Assembly: GCA_016342645.1 (NCBI GenBank)
Contig: JAEINX010000024.1
Location: 1 to 42,854 of the forward strand
Reading direction: 5' to 3'
Source: Bacteroidales bacterium
Lineage (GTDB): Bacteria > Bacteroidota > Bacteroidia > Bacteroidales > JAEINX01
DNA: 42,854 nucleotides
Position numbers and translations under genes: made by a program. This document shows positions 9,444 to 17,581 of this stretch, piece by piece (position 1 is the first letter of the stretch; every line of letters starts with the position of its first letter). Below the pieces are notes generated by a model. It worked only from the letters and a program-made list of their open reading frames with translations, did not search any database and was not told the origin of the DNA.

Positions 9444-9806
9444 TTTATAATTTTTGATAATTAATTTATTATTATTGGTTTTTACATCCATTAGTATTAA
9501 TTCTTTATTTGGGGTTGGAAAAATACGAAAAAATAATACTTCTATAAATTTTATTTTCATCTGAAACTTTTGTTTAAGAAATATTGATTAAATAATATTT
9601 TTCATTTTATTAGATTATTCGATTTTAAGCCAATTTCATACCAGTATTTATAAATGTTTCATTTTCTATATACTTTCATTATCATTCATAAAACTCTTTA
9701 TGTTTTATGTCCATAATCGAAATGAATATGTACGTTTATGGACAATTATTTTTATTTTAATAATTTTATTATCTTGCGGCCTGTTATTAACCAAAAAAAA
9801 TCACAC
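9444..9806. other. Divergent intergenic region between protease and FadL-type porin genes
   Basis: 363 bp of AT-rich DNA separating two divergent genes that both encode exported proteins, so it must carry both promoters. The only clear structure is the 12-nt dyad at 9708-9744. No consensus TAnnTTTG with -33 was found on either strand; TATTTTTC on the minus strand near 9525 is one mismatch away. Confidence 0.6.
9708..9744. repeat. Inverted repeat TGTCCATAATCG / CGTTTATGGACA
   Basis: Arms at 9708-9719 and 9733-9744 match at 11 of 12 positions around a 13-nt spacer. It sits 63 nt upstream of the FadL-type porin start, so it could be a dimeric regulator site or a hairpin in the leader. No T run follows, so it is not a typical terminator. 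Confidence 0.6.
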
Positions 9807-11021
9807 ATGAGGAAATTTATGTATTTGATGTTGTTGTTTTCAATAATTGCCTGGTCCGCCAATGCAGGAGGATATCAGGTTAGATTACAAGGACAAAAAC
9901 AAACCGGAATAGGACTAATCGGGACTCCTTTCAATTTAGGTGCAAGTAGTATTTTTTACAATCCCGGTGCACTTTCAATGATGAAAAACAAATATAGCTT
10001 TTCGGTTGGAGTCAGTACTATCTTTGCAAAAGCTCTTTACATGCAAGCAGCTTCGGATAATTATGCAAGAACCGATAATAAAACCGGCACTCCCTTTTAT
10101 GCTTACGGAGCCGGAAAAATTACCGACAAAATTACCATAGGATTAGGAATATATACTCCTTTTGGAAGTTCCTCAACATGGGATGACAATTGGTCTGGAA
10201 AATACCTTATCCAAAATATTTCGTTGAAATCGTTTTTTATTCAGCCAACTGTTTCGTATAAAATTAACGATAAACTTGGAATAGGTGCAGGATTCACTTA
10301 TGTTATTGGAAACGTGAAATTAAATAAAGCTGTTGCTTATAATAATGCATCATCTGAACTTGAAGGTAGTGGTTCAAATATAGGATTTAATATCGGTATT
10401 TATTACAAACCTTGCGAAAAACTCAGCATAGGAATAGACTATCGTTCGAAAGTTAATATGAAAGTGGAAGATGGCGATGCTAACTTCTTTGGAATCCCAA
10501 ATGCATTAAGTTCAGTAATTCCTTCAAAAAACAAATTTGATGCCGAATTACCTTTACCTGCAAATCTTGATTTTGGAATATCCTTTCAAGTAACAGAAAA
10601 GTTAATGCTTGCAGCAGAAGTAAATTATGTTGCATGGGGAACTTACGATTCATTAATATTTAAATTTAAAGAAAATGGAGAAACCTTAGATTCACATAAT
10701 CCGCGTAAATATAAAGATAGTTGGATAATGCGAATTGGAGGTGAGTATGCTTTAAGTGAAAAACTAATATTGAGAGCCGGTGGATATTACGACCCATCAC
10801 CATGCAATGATAATTATTTCAACCCCGAAACTGTAAGTTTAAATACTTTAGCCTTTACATTTGGCTTATCATATATGCCGACCGATAAATTAAGTATTGA
10901 CTTATCATACTTGCAATTACATGGCCTTAAAGGTGAGAGATCTTATGAGCCTGCAAATTTTTCCGGTGATTACAAAACCCAAACTTGTATTCCGGGTATT
11001 GGAATAAGTTATAATTTTTAA
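9807..11021 (+). CDS. OmpP1/FadL-family outer membrane protein
   Basis: 404-residue outer-membrane beta-barrel of the OmpP1/FadL/TodX family, which takes up hydrophobic compounds such as long-chain fatty acids. The ATG at 9807 gives a standard signal peptide ('MLLFSIIAWSANA'); an ATG 23 codons upstream would precede it with an unconserved tail and is rejected. The mature N-terminus has the family signature 'GASSIFYNPGALSMM', matching the 'A-x-x-x-x-NPAgm' motif of FadL proteins. Alternating amphipathic strands follow ('ITIGLGIYTPFGSSSTW', 'LSIGIDYRSKVNMKVEDG'), and the chain ends in Phe ('GIGISYNF'), as barrels for BAM usually do. The SGNH lipoprotein gene begins 19 nt downstream, suggesting a porin plus esterase unit. 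The specific ligand is unknown. Confidence 0.88.
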   Translation: MRKFMYLMLLFSIIAWSANAGGYQVRLQGQKQTGIGLIGTPFNLGASSIFYNPGALSMMKNKYSFSVGVSTIFAKALYMQAASDNYARTDNKTGTPFYAYGAGKITDKITIGLGIYTPFGSSSTWDDNWSGKYLIQNISLKSFFIQPTVSYKINDKLGIGAGFTYVIGNVKLNKAVAYNNASSELEGSGSNIGFNIGIYYKPCEKLSIGIDYRSKVNMKVEDGDANFFGIPNALSSVIPSKNKFDAELPLPANLDFGISFQVTEKLMLAAEVNYVAWGTYDSLIFKFKENGETLDSHNPRKYKDSWIMRIGGEYALSEKLILRAGGYYDPSPCNDNYFNPETVSLNTLAFTFGLSYMPTDKLSIDLSYLQLHGLKGERSYEPANFSGDYKTQTCIPGIGISYNF

Positions 11022-11040
11022 TCAAAAAAATATTTATATC

Positions 11041-12390
11041 ATGAAATATAAAAGCATATTATTTATACTTATCTTGGCCATTCTATTTGCATGCGAGCCA
11101 AAAACAGATGATTTTTCTCCTTCAAAAGGAAGTGCTGATTTTACAAGCTATATTGCTATAGGAAATTCCTTGACTGCGGGGTATGCCGATGGTGCATTAT
11201 ATACTTCCGGCCAGAAATATTCTTTTCCAAATATACTTGCCAATCAGCTGAAAACAGTTGGAATGGAGGGAGAATTTAAACAACCTATTATTAACACCGA
11301 AAATGGTGTTGGAGTTTCAGGTTCATCTCTTGTAACAAAATTTATCCTAAATTATTCAACAGATTGCTATGGAATAACTTCAGTAGGACCTGTACGTGCA
11401 GTCAAAGATCCTGATCAGGCAACTTTGCAGGCAGAACTATTTACTTCGGTTGCTTCGCAAGGGCCTTTTAATAATATTGGGATTCCTTCACTTAAATCAA
11501 TTCATGTATTTGCTCCCAATTATGGTACATTAAATCCTTATTATGGGCGATTTGCCGAGAACCCTGCTGCTGATCCAGTTATTGATGAATTTGGTAAAAT
11601 TGATTATACTTTCTTTACCCTATGGCTTGGCAATAATGATGTGTTATCTTATGCACTTGCCGGAGGTGATGGCGAAGTAATAACTCCAATGCCAGGAACT
11701 CCCGGCATCGGTTTTGCTGCCTCAATGGATGCTATAATTACCGACCTAACATATTTTGAAGCCAAAGGTGCAGTTGCAAATATTCCGGATATTATGAGCA
11801 TTCCATACTTTACGTTTATGCAAACACAAATACCATATAATGGCTTAGTATTGGTGAGACAAGGACAGGTTGACTCATTAAATGCCGCTTATCAGCCGCT
11901 TGGTATCACTTTCTCTTTAGGTCAAAATCCTTTTATTGTTACAGATGCGACAAGTGGTTACCCAAGGAAAATGAAAGAAACGGATATTTTCCTTCTTTCA
12001 TTACCTACTGATTCGCTAAAATGTTTTGGTTTTGGAAGTTCAATTCCAATACCCCATAAATACATTCTTGATGAAACAGAAATAGGAAAAATAAATACAG
12101 CTGTAACAGAGTTCAATGTGAAAATAAAAGACCTTGCCTTACTTCATAATGCTGTTCTTGTTGATATGAATTCTTATTTAGATGAGTTTATAACAGGTAT
12201 GGATTTCGATGGAATTCATTTTTCATCTAAATTTATAAGCGGAAACCTATTCTCACTTGATGGAATTCATTTAACACCTCAAGGAAATGCCATAGTAGCT
12301 AATTATTTTATTGATAAAATTAATGCTGCTTATAATGCAAATATTCCTAAAGTAAGTATTTCTGATTATCCGAATGTCCAATTCCCATAA
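11041..12390 (+). CDS. SGNH/GDSL-family hydrolase lipoprotein
   Basis: 449-residue lipoprotein with lipobox-like 'ILFACEPK' (Cys about 18). SGNH-hydrolase landmarks are visible: block I 'AIGNSLTAGYADG' with nucleophile candidate Ser43, block III 'WLGNNDVL' with Asn198, and block V 'DGIHLTPQGN' with Asp407 and His410. These support a serine esterase/lipase fold with a Ser-His-Asp set. The protein is longer than minimal GDSL enzymes because of an insertion of about 200 residues between blocks III and V. It lies 19 nt after a FadL-type porin gene; a plausible role is releasing acyl chains from lipids or esters for uptake, but this is inference from context. The unit ends at the hairpin at 12417-12444. 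Confidence 0.88.
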   Translation: MKYKSILFILILAILFACEPKTDDFSPSKGSADFTSYIAIGNSLTAGYADGALYTSGQKYSFPNILANQLKTVGMEGEFKQPIINTENGVGVSGSSLVTKFILNYSTDCYGITSVGPVRAVKDPDQATLQAELFTSVASQGPFNNIGIPSLKSIHVFAPNYGTLNPYYGRFAENPAADPVIDEFGKIDYTFFTLWLGNNDVLSYALAGGDGEVITPMPGTPGIGFAASMDAIITDLTYFEAKGAVANIPDIMSIPYFTFMQTQIPYNGLVLVRQGQVDSLNAAYQPLGITFSLGQNPFIVTDATSGYPRKMKETDIFLLSLPTDSLKCFGFGSSIPIPHKYILDETEIGKINTAVTEFNVKIKDLALLHNAVLVDMNSYLDEFITGMDFDGIHFSSKFISGNLFSLDGIHLTPQGNAIVANYFIDKINAAYNANIPKVSISDYPNVQFP

Positions 12391-12416
12391 AGAATTATAT
12401 TTTTAAAACAAAAAAG

Positions 12417-12444
12417 GCCGGTAAACTATAAAAAGTTTGCCGGC
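12417..12444. terminator. Bidirectional rho-independent terminator
   Basis: Arms GCCGGTAAACT (12417-12427) and AGTTTGCCGGC (12434-12444) pair over 11 bp with one wobble, with A-rich flank on the left and TTTTTT on the right. It lies between the convergent SGNH lipoprotein and sucC genes and can serve both strands. Confidence 0.9.
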
Positions 12445-12509
12445 TTTTTTCATTAAGTTCAAGTTAATGGAATTGAACTATTTCCTAATCTCTGGAAAAA
12501 ACTCAAGCA

Positions 12510-13700
12510 TTAATTTATAACTTCCGATATTATTTTAACAGCATCGTCTAATCGGTCAGCCGAATGAACTCTTAGCTTTGATTCATTTAGAATTTTATTT
12601 CCTGTATCAACGTTAGTACCCTGTAACCTGACGATTATGGGAACATGATTATTGCCCAAATTTTTACATGCATCGACAATTCCCTGGGCTACTTCATCAA
12701 CACGAACGATACCCCCAAAAATATTAACAAAAATTGCTTTAACATTAGTATCTTTCATGATAATTCTAAAACCTTCTTCGACACGTTTTGAGTCGGCTGC
12801 TCCCCCAATATCAAGAAAATTAGCAGGGTTTCCACCTGATAGTTTTATTACATCCATTGTTGCCATTGCCAGGCCAGCACCGTTAACCATACAACCAACA
12901 TTACCATCAAGTTTTATGTAATTCAAATCAAATTTCCCCGCTTCAACTTCACTTGGATCTTCTTCATATAAATCCCGCATAACTTCAATTTCACGATGGC
13001 GATATAAAGCATTGTTATCAATAACAACTTTTGTATCGGCAGCAAAAATTTTATCGTCAGCAGCTTTAATTACCGGATTAATTTCAAAAAGACTTGCATC
13101 GTATTCAAGGTATGCATCATATAAATATTTGATGAATTTCACCATATTTACAAATGCTATTCCGCTTAAGTTGAGATTAAAAGCAATTTTTCGACATTGA
13201 AATGGTTTAAGTCCGATTCTCGGATCAATTTCTTCACGAAAAATTTCTTCGGGTGATTCGTTTGCAACTTTCTCAATATCCATTCCCCCTTTTGGCGAAT
13301 ACATTATCATATCTTTTCCACTTGCCCTATTGAGCATTATACTCATATAAAATTCAAGGGTTTCTGATTTTCCTTTGTAATAAATGTTTTGCTCAACCAA
13401 AACCATTCTAACCTTCTTACCTTTAGGCCCTGTTTGAGGTGTTACTAATTGCATTCCTAATATTTGACTGGCAAATTCTCTAACTTCTTCCAGAGTTTTT
13501 GCAATTTTTACGCCTCCCCCTTTGCCGCGTCCACCGGCATGAATTTGCGCTTTTATTGCCCATCTATTCGTGCATTTATGTCTTTGAATTTCTATTGCAG
13601 CCTCAACGGCTTTTTCGGGTGAATCGGCTACAATACCTTCGGGTACAAGCACATTCATCTTTTTCAGTAATGATTTTCCTTGGTATTCGTGGATATTCAT
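12510..13700 (-). CDS. sucC: Succinate-CoA ligase (ADP-forming) beta subunit
   Basis: 396-residue beta subunit of succinyl-CoA synthetase, which couples succinyl-CoA cleavage to ATP (or GTP) formation in the TCA cycle. The N-terminus 'MNIHEYQGKSLLKKMNV' is the classical SucC start. The ATP-grasp region is seen in 'KAQIHAGGRGKGGGVKIAKT' (about residues 50-70), with 'LFEINPVI', 'DGNVGCMVNGAGLAMATMD', 'GGNPANFLDIGG' and 'VNIFGGIVRVDEVAQGI' further on. Length matches the family. The alpha subunit gene (sucD), often beside sucC, is absent from this window: the next gene upstream is a divergent ABC ATPase and downstream is the convergent SGNH gene. It is transcribed alone from a -7-type promoter at 13729. 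Confidence 0.95.
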   Translation of the reverse strand: MNIHEYQGKSLLKKMNVLVPEGIVADSPEKAVEAAIEIQRHKCTNRWAIKAQIHAGGRGKGGGVKIAKTLEEVREFASQILGMQLVTPQTGPKGKKVRMVLVEQNIYYKGKSETLEFYMSIMLNRASGKDMIMYSPKGGMDIEKVANESPEEIFREEIDPRIGLKPFQCRKIAFNLNLSGIAFVNMVKFIKYLYDAYLEYDASLFEINPVIKAADDKIFAADTKVVIDNNALYRHREIEVMRDLYEEDPSEVEAGKFDLNYIKLDGNVGCMVNGAGLAMATMDVIKLSGGNPANFLDIGGAADSKRVEEGFRIIMKDTNVKAIFVNIFGGIVRVDEVAQGIVDACKNLGNNHVPIIVRLQGTNVDTGNKILNESKLRVHSADRLDDAVKIISEVIN

Positions 13701-13728
13701 TTTATAAATTTTGAATTCGAATTTGCCC

Positions 13729-13736
13729 CAAAGGTA
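13729..13736 (-). promoter_or_regulatory. -7-like box upstream of sucC
   Basis: On the minus strand it reads TACCTTTG, matching TAnnTTTG, 28 nt before the sucC ATG at 13700. No good -33 at 19-21 nt was found. Confidence 0.45.
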
Positions 13737-13796
13737 TTACATTTATTTTCACAACATGAAAATAATTTGGCATTTTTTATTGGAATAAAATAATTC

Positions 13797-13804
13797 TATA
13801 TTTG
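13797..13804 (+). promoter_or_regulatory. -7-like box upstream of the LolD-like gene
   Basis: TATATTTG followed by CA matches TAnnTTTG and lies 18 nt before the ATG at 13823, implying a very short leader. A T run sits at the -33 position instead of TTTG. Confidence 0.5.
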
Positions 13805-13822
13805 CATAATTAATTTCAGATT

Positions 13823-14476
13823 ATGATTAAGGCAGTTAATATTATTAAATCCTATGGAAAACTTAATGTCCTCAAAGGAATTAATATTGAAATACGAGAA
13901 GGTGAAATTGTATCAATTGTAGGTGCTTCGGGTGCTGGAAAATCTACACTTTTACATATTTTAAGTACATTGGATAAAGCTGATTCAGGTTTAGTTGAAA
14001 TAAATAATATCAAAATTGACACATTTCGGCAAAAACAATTATCGGAATTTAGAAATAAACATATTGGATTTGTTTTTCAGTTTCATCATCTTTTACCTGA
14101 GTTTACGGCTCTTGAAAATATCTGTATTCCTGCCTATATTTCTGGATTTCAAAAAAGAGCAACTGAAAAAAAAGCGATAGAAATTCTTGGTTTTTTAAAT
14201 CTCTCCGACAGAATAAGTCATAAACCTTCGGAGCTTTCGGGTGGAGAGCAGCAGCGTGTTGCCGTTGCAAGAGCATTAATTAATAATCCTCTAATTGTAT
14301 TTGCAGATGAACCATCAGGAAATCTTGACTCAAAAAACGCTGTTGAACTACATGAATTATTTTTTAAATTAAGAAATGAATTTAACCAAAGTTTTGTTAT
14401 TGCCACACACAATCGCGATCTTGCCAATATGGCTGATAGAAAGCTTCATATAAAAGATGGAATTATCAATAATTAA
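13823..14476 (+). CDS. lolD: LolD/MacB-type ABC transporter ATP-binding protein
   Basis: 217-residue ATPase of the LolD/MacB/FtsE-type ABC family. Visible motifs are Walker A 'GASGAGKST' (residues 34-42), Q-loop '[18 protein letters not shown]', signature '[15 protein letters not shown]' (from about 138), Walker B '[13 protein letters not shown]' with Asp162-Glu163, and switch His in 'IATHNRD'. The [14 protein letters not shown] segment is typical of LolD, which powers release of outer-membrane lipoproteins from the inner membrane by LolCE. No permease gene is adjacent, so the partner is elsewhere, as is common in Bacteroidota. LolD is the best call, but other MacB-type partners cannot be excluded. 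Confidence 0.85.
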   Translation: MIKAVNIIKSYGKLNVLKGINIEIREGEIVSIVGASGAGKSTLLHILSTLDKADSGLVEINNIKIDTFRQKQLSEFRNKHIGFVFQFHHLLPEFTALENICIPAYISGFQKRATEKKAIEILGFLNLSDRISHKPSELSGGEQQRVAVARALINNPLIVFADEPSGNLDSKNAVELHELFFKLRNEFNQSFVIATHNRDLANMADRKLHIKDGIINN

Positions 14477-14545
14477 TCAATGTGAGGCGACAACAAAGGC
14501 AAGAATTAAAGAGATGAATTTTCGCCTTAATCTCGCAATTGAATT

Positions 14546-15535
14546 TTATTCTATTGGCCAATAAAGTCTTGTTTGCCATTTACTTGTGTCAGGTTCATTT
14601 TGCGGATCAGTTATATAAACTTCCCACGGATCACCTTTTGTAACTAACTTATGTTCTTTTATATATTCGTCTATTGCAGTCCACGTAATATATGAACTAT
14701 TATATGATCCCATATGAAGTGCTGTTACAACTCCTGTTGGGTCTATTTTTATCGGAAATATCCTCCCTTTTCCATTATAATCTTTCATTATAGGAACGCA
14801 AGCATCAAAAACCATTGGCTTATCCATATCCCACGAATACCAGATTGTAAAAGGTGATCCTGCCATCTGAATTTTTCTCTTGAAGATATACCCCATTAGC
14901 TCAGTGTACATTTCACCCATCTTTTGACCCATAGTATTCATATAAGCCGAATCTTTAACAGCTAATGCTATTATTTCCTCAGTTTTGGAAACTTCAATTT
15001 TTGGATATGGTGGTAAGCCTTCACAATGTTTTTTTAAATTTTCTAAGCCTTTCTTTAAAAATTTTTTTGTTTTGCCCGACATTGCTAATGCACTAAAACG
15101 CCCGAAAGGATATGAAAGTTCTTTAACACTTATCCCCCACTCTACTTCAGTTTGGCCGTTTTTTTCATCGAAGGTCCAAAAAACTTCAACCGGAGTTTCG
15201 TCTGTATAAGCAATTTCCATAATGATACTTTGATATGGTTGACTTTCGATAATCTTCATAATTTTTTCTTTTGAATTGACTATCCAAATTTGCATAGCTC
15301 CAACACCAAGTTCAGGGCCTTGGTATGAGAATTCCAAGTCGGGCTTCATTTGTTTTATAGGTGACCATTGTTCCCAATTCTGCAAGTTGTTAACCTGTTT
15401 GAAAACTGTAATTGCTGATGCGTTAATTGTTTCAGATTGTTTAACTTCTGAGCTTGAAGGCAAAAATATTGCAAAAACAAAAAATAATGCAATAATTGCA
15501 ATCAATACAATCAAGATGATTTTTAATGCTTTCAT
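14546..15535 (-). CDS. Membrane-anchored SRPBCC plus GyrI-like domain protein
   Basis: 329-residue protein with one N-terminal membrane segment (about residues 4-24, 'IILIVLIAIIALFFVFAIFL'). Residues about 30-165 resemble an SRPBCC/polyketide-cyclase fold ('INASAITVFKQVNNLQNWEQWSPI'). Residues about 175-329 resemble a GyrI/AraC-effector-binding domain ('LVTKGDPWEVYITDPQNEPD'). Both are small-molecule-binding folds, so a sensor or carrier role for a hydrophobic ligand is plausible but not shown. The ATG at 15535 is preferred because a start 19 codons upstream only adds a second hydrophobic stretch. It follows the DegV-type gene on the same strand after a 139-bp gap. The domain calls rest on pattern recognition and lack catalytic landmarks. 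Confidence 0.7.
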   Translation of the reverse strand: MKALKIILIVLIAIIALFFVFAIFLPSSSEVKQSETINASAITVFKQVNNLQNWEQWSPIKQMKPDLEFSYQGPELGVGAMQIWIVNSKEKIMKIIESQPYQSIIMEIAYTDETPVEVFWTFDEKNGQTEVEWGISVKELSYPFGRFSALAMSGKTKKFLKKGLENLKKHCEGLPPYPKIEVSKTEEIIALAVKDSAYMNTMGQKMGEMYTELMGYIFKRKIQMAGSPFTIWYSWDMDKPMVFDACVPIMKDYNGKGRIFPIKIDPTGVVTALHMGSYNSSYITWTAIDEYIKEHKLVTKGDPWEVYITDPQNEPDTSKWQTRLYWPIE

Positions 15536-15674
15536 AGTAAAAAATTTTTTTATTAATATTAATATTATGCTGACAAGATACAAAAAAATCATGGATTACA
15601 CCAATATTAAAAAAAATATTTCAGCAAATCCAATAAAAATATTAAGCCTAAAATGAATATCTACCTCAAGAAAA

Positions 15675-17489
15675 CTATTTCAACATTACGGATACGGCAA
15701 TTGTTCCCGGCCCGACATTAACTCCAAGTACAGGAGTGGCCTCGTTGATCCAAGTTGGTTTTTTCCCTATTATTTCTTCGAGTTGCTCGGCATACCATTT
15801 TGCCGATAAAGGATTATTTACGTGCGAAATAGTATAATCAAGTATTTCGTTTTCACGGGATAGTTTAATAACCCTATTAACAAGTTGTTTCATGCAACCT
15901 CTTTCGCCAAATGATTTTTGAAGAGCTTCGGTTTTTCCGGTATCATTAACGGTAATTAAAGGTTTCAGGTTTAAGAAATTTCCTATGGCTCCTTTAACGG
16001 GATTTAATCGTCCACTTTTAACCATATATTTCATGGTTTTTGCAGTAACAAATATTCTTGATTTTTTTATCCAGCTATCAATTTTATTAGCTATTTCCTG
16101 TTGCGATGCACCATTTTCAATTTCTTTAGCTGCTCGTAAAATAATTAAACCCAGTCCGCCTGTAATTCTTTTTGAATTAATTACATTGAAAATTTTATTT
16201 GTTTGATTTGCTACAACATGTGCGGCCTTGCTGCTATTCGACCAAGTTCCGCTCATTTCTTTACTTATGTGAATAGAAAGAACAGAATCATAAATTGATG
16301 AAAGATAATTGTATTTGTTGTAAAAATCTTTATAAGCCGGTTGAGCTGTAGAGGGATATTCTTTTGATTTATTTAAGAGATTGAAGAAACTTTTGTGAGT
16401 TATAGTTGCCCGATCAAGGAAATAATTTCTCCCGAAATGAACAGACAAAGGAACCACATGAATTTGATATTTCTCGATTATTTCTTGAGGAATATCGGAA
16501 GTTGAATCAGTTAGCAAACCTATTTTTGAAACTTGATTTTCGACTAAATCGTTTTGCATAACCATATCATCAACTTTTTGATAGGTTATGGTTCCGTGTT
16601 TGTATAAAATTTCAAATAATTCGGCGGGATTATCAGTATGAATATGAATTCTAAGTTTAGATTTTGAACCTGCAATTACTAAAGAATCTCCAAAGCTTTC
16701 AATACGAGATTTAAGTTTTTCTTTGTCGATATTAACATCCATTATCATCGCCTCAGTACAATACCTAAAAGTTATTTCATCATGTGAAATTATATCAAAC
16801 ATTTCGGTTTTAACAATATTTCGGATAGGCAAAACTTTTTTAATTTCCCCGTGTTTGAAAAAATCTATCATTCCTTCCAAAAAAACCACAAAGCCTTTTG
16901 CTCCGGCATCAACAACATTTGCTTTTGCCAAAACTTCAAGTTTTTGGGTAGTTTCGGCTAAAGATTGTTTTGCTTTTTGATATGAATCGGTTATAAGTTT
17001 CTGAAAAGTATCAATTTTATCTTTAAGCAAATTAATAGATTCTGCCCATTCTTTAATTACCGTAATCATTGTGCCTTCAACAGGATTGGCAATTGCTTCA
17101 TAGGCATATTCAACGGCTTTATTAATGGATAGAGAAAAATTACGGATGCTTAGATTTTCTTCATTTTTGATTTCGTTGCCAAAGCCATATAAAAATTGGG
17201 CAAAAATAATACCTGAATTCCCTCGTGCACCAACAAGGGCAGCATCAGCTAATGCAGTTGCCGTTTGTTTCAAATTTTTTGTAGGAATAGCCGTATCGAT
17301 TATCGATTGCATAGTTGATGCCAGATTAGTTCCTGTATCTGCATCAGCAACGGGAAATACATTAATTTTATTCAGATAATTTTGATAATCGAAAATACGC
17401 TGAGCACCGGCAAGAAAACTATAATACAATTGTTTTCCACTTAGTAGATCAGGTTGAGATGATTGTATGATGATGTTATTATTTTGCAC
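15675..17489 (-). CDS. DhaL-DegV fusion, fatty acid kinase FakA/FakB-like
   Basis: 604-residue cytoplasmic protein that joins modules usually found on separate proteins. Residues about 18-215 are a DhaL/Dak2 ATP-binding domain with Mg-binding 'PVADADTGTN' (Asp49, Asp51), as in FakA. Residues about 230-310 match the FakA middle domain ('RYCTEAMIMDVN', 'GDSLVIAGSKSKLRIHIHT'). Residues about 322-604 are a DegV/EDD fatty-acid-binding domain with 'LLTDSTSDIP' (Asp328), 'STAQPAYKDF', 'KRITGGLGLIILRAA' and 'KSGRLNPVKGAIGNFLNLKP'. In the Fak system, FakB presents a fatty acid to FakA for phosphorylation. Here both could act within one chain, though FakA also has a FakB-like C-terminal domain that lacks ligand-binding. 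The start is GTG at 17489. It lies 92 bp downstream of the transporter-AAA gene. Confidence 0.82.
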   Translation of the reverse strand: MQNNNIIIQSSQPDLLSGKQLYYSFLAGAQRIFDYQNYLNKINVFPVADADTGTNLASTMQSIIDTAIPTKNLKQTATALADAALVGARGNSGIIFAQFLYGFGNEIKNEENLSIRNFSLSINKAVEYAYEAIANPVEGTMITVIKEWAESINLLKDKIDTFQKLITDSYQKAKQSLAETTQKLEVLAKANVVDAGAKGFVVFLEGMIDFFKHGEIKKVLPIRNIVKTEMFDIISHDEITFRYCTEAMIMDVNIDKEKLKSRIESFGDSLVIAGSKSKLRIHIHTDNPAELFEILYKHGTITYQKVDDMVMQNDLVENQVSKIGLLTDSTSDIPQEIIEKYQIHVVPLSVHFGRNYFLDRATITHKSFFNLLNKSKEYPSTAQPAYKDFYNKYNYLSSIYDSVLSIHISKEMSGTWSNSSKAAHVVANQTNKIFNVINSKRITGGLGLIILRAAKEIENGASQQEIANKIDSWIKKSRIFVTAKTMKYMVKSGRLNPVKGAIGNFLNLKPLITVNDTGKTEALQKSFGERGCMKQLVNRVIKLSRENEILDYTISHVNNPLSAKWYAEQLEEIIGKKPTWINEATPVLGVNVGPGTIAVSVMLK

Positions 17490-17581
17490 TAATTCTTCTA
17501 TTTTATTTTCGCTGCAAAGCTAACAATTAAATCAGTTATTGATGATTCTCCATATTTGCATAGTTTACAGTGCAAAGAAAA

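Noticed and set aside
9444..9560. N-terminal extension of the Tricorn-like protein from an ATG at 9560
   Set aside because: It would put 39 residues ahead of a clean signal peptide; the ATG at 9443 is better.
12510..14476. sucC or lolD as evidence of operon disruption
   Set aside because: Both are often found away from sucD or the permease genes in Bacteroidota, so their isolation here is not strong evidence for rearrangement.
14484..14528. Inverted repeat near AGGCGA / TCGCCT after the LolD-like gene
   Set aside because: The arms are short and imperfect with a long loop and no T run; not convincing as a terminator.
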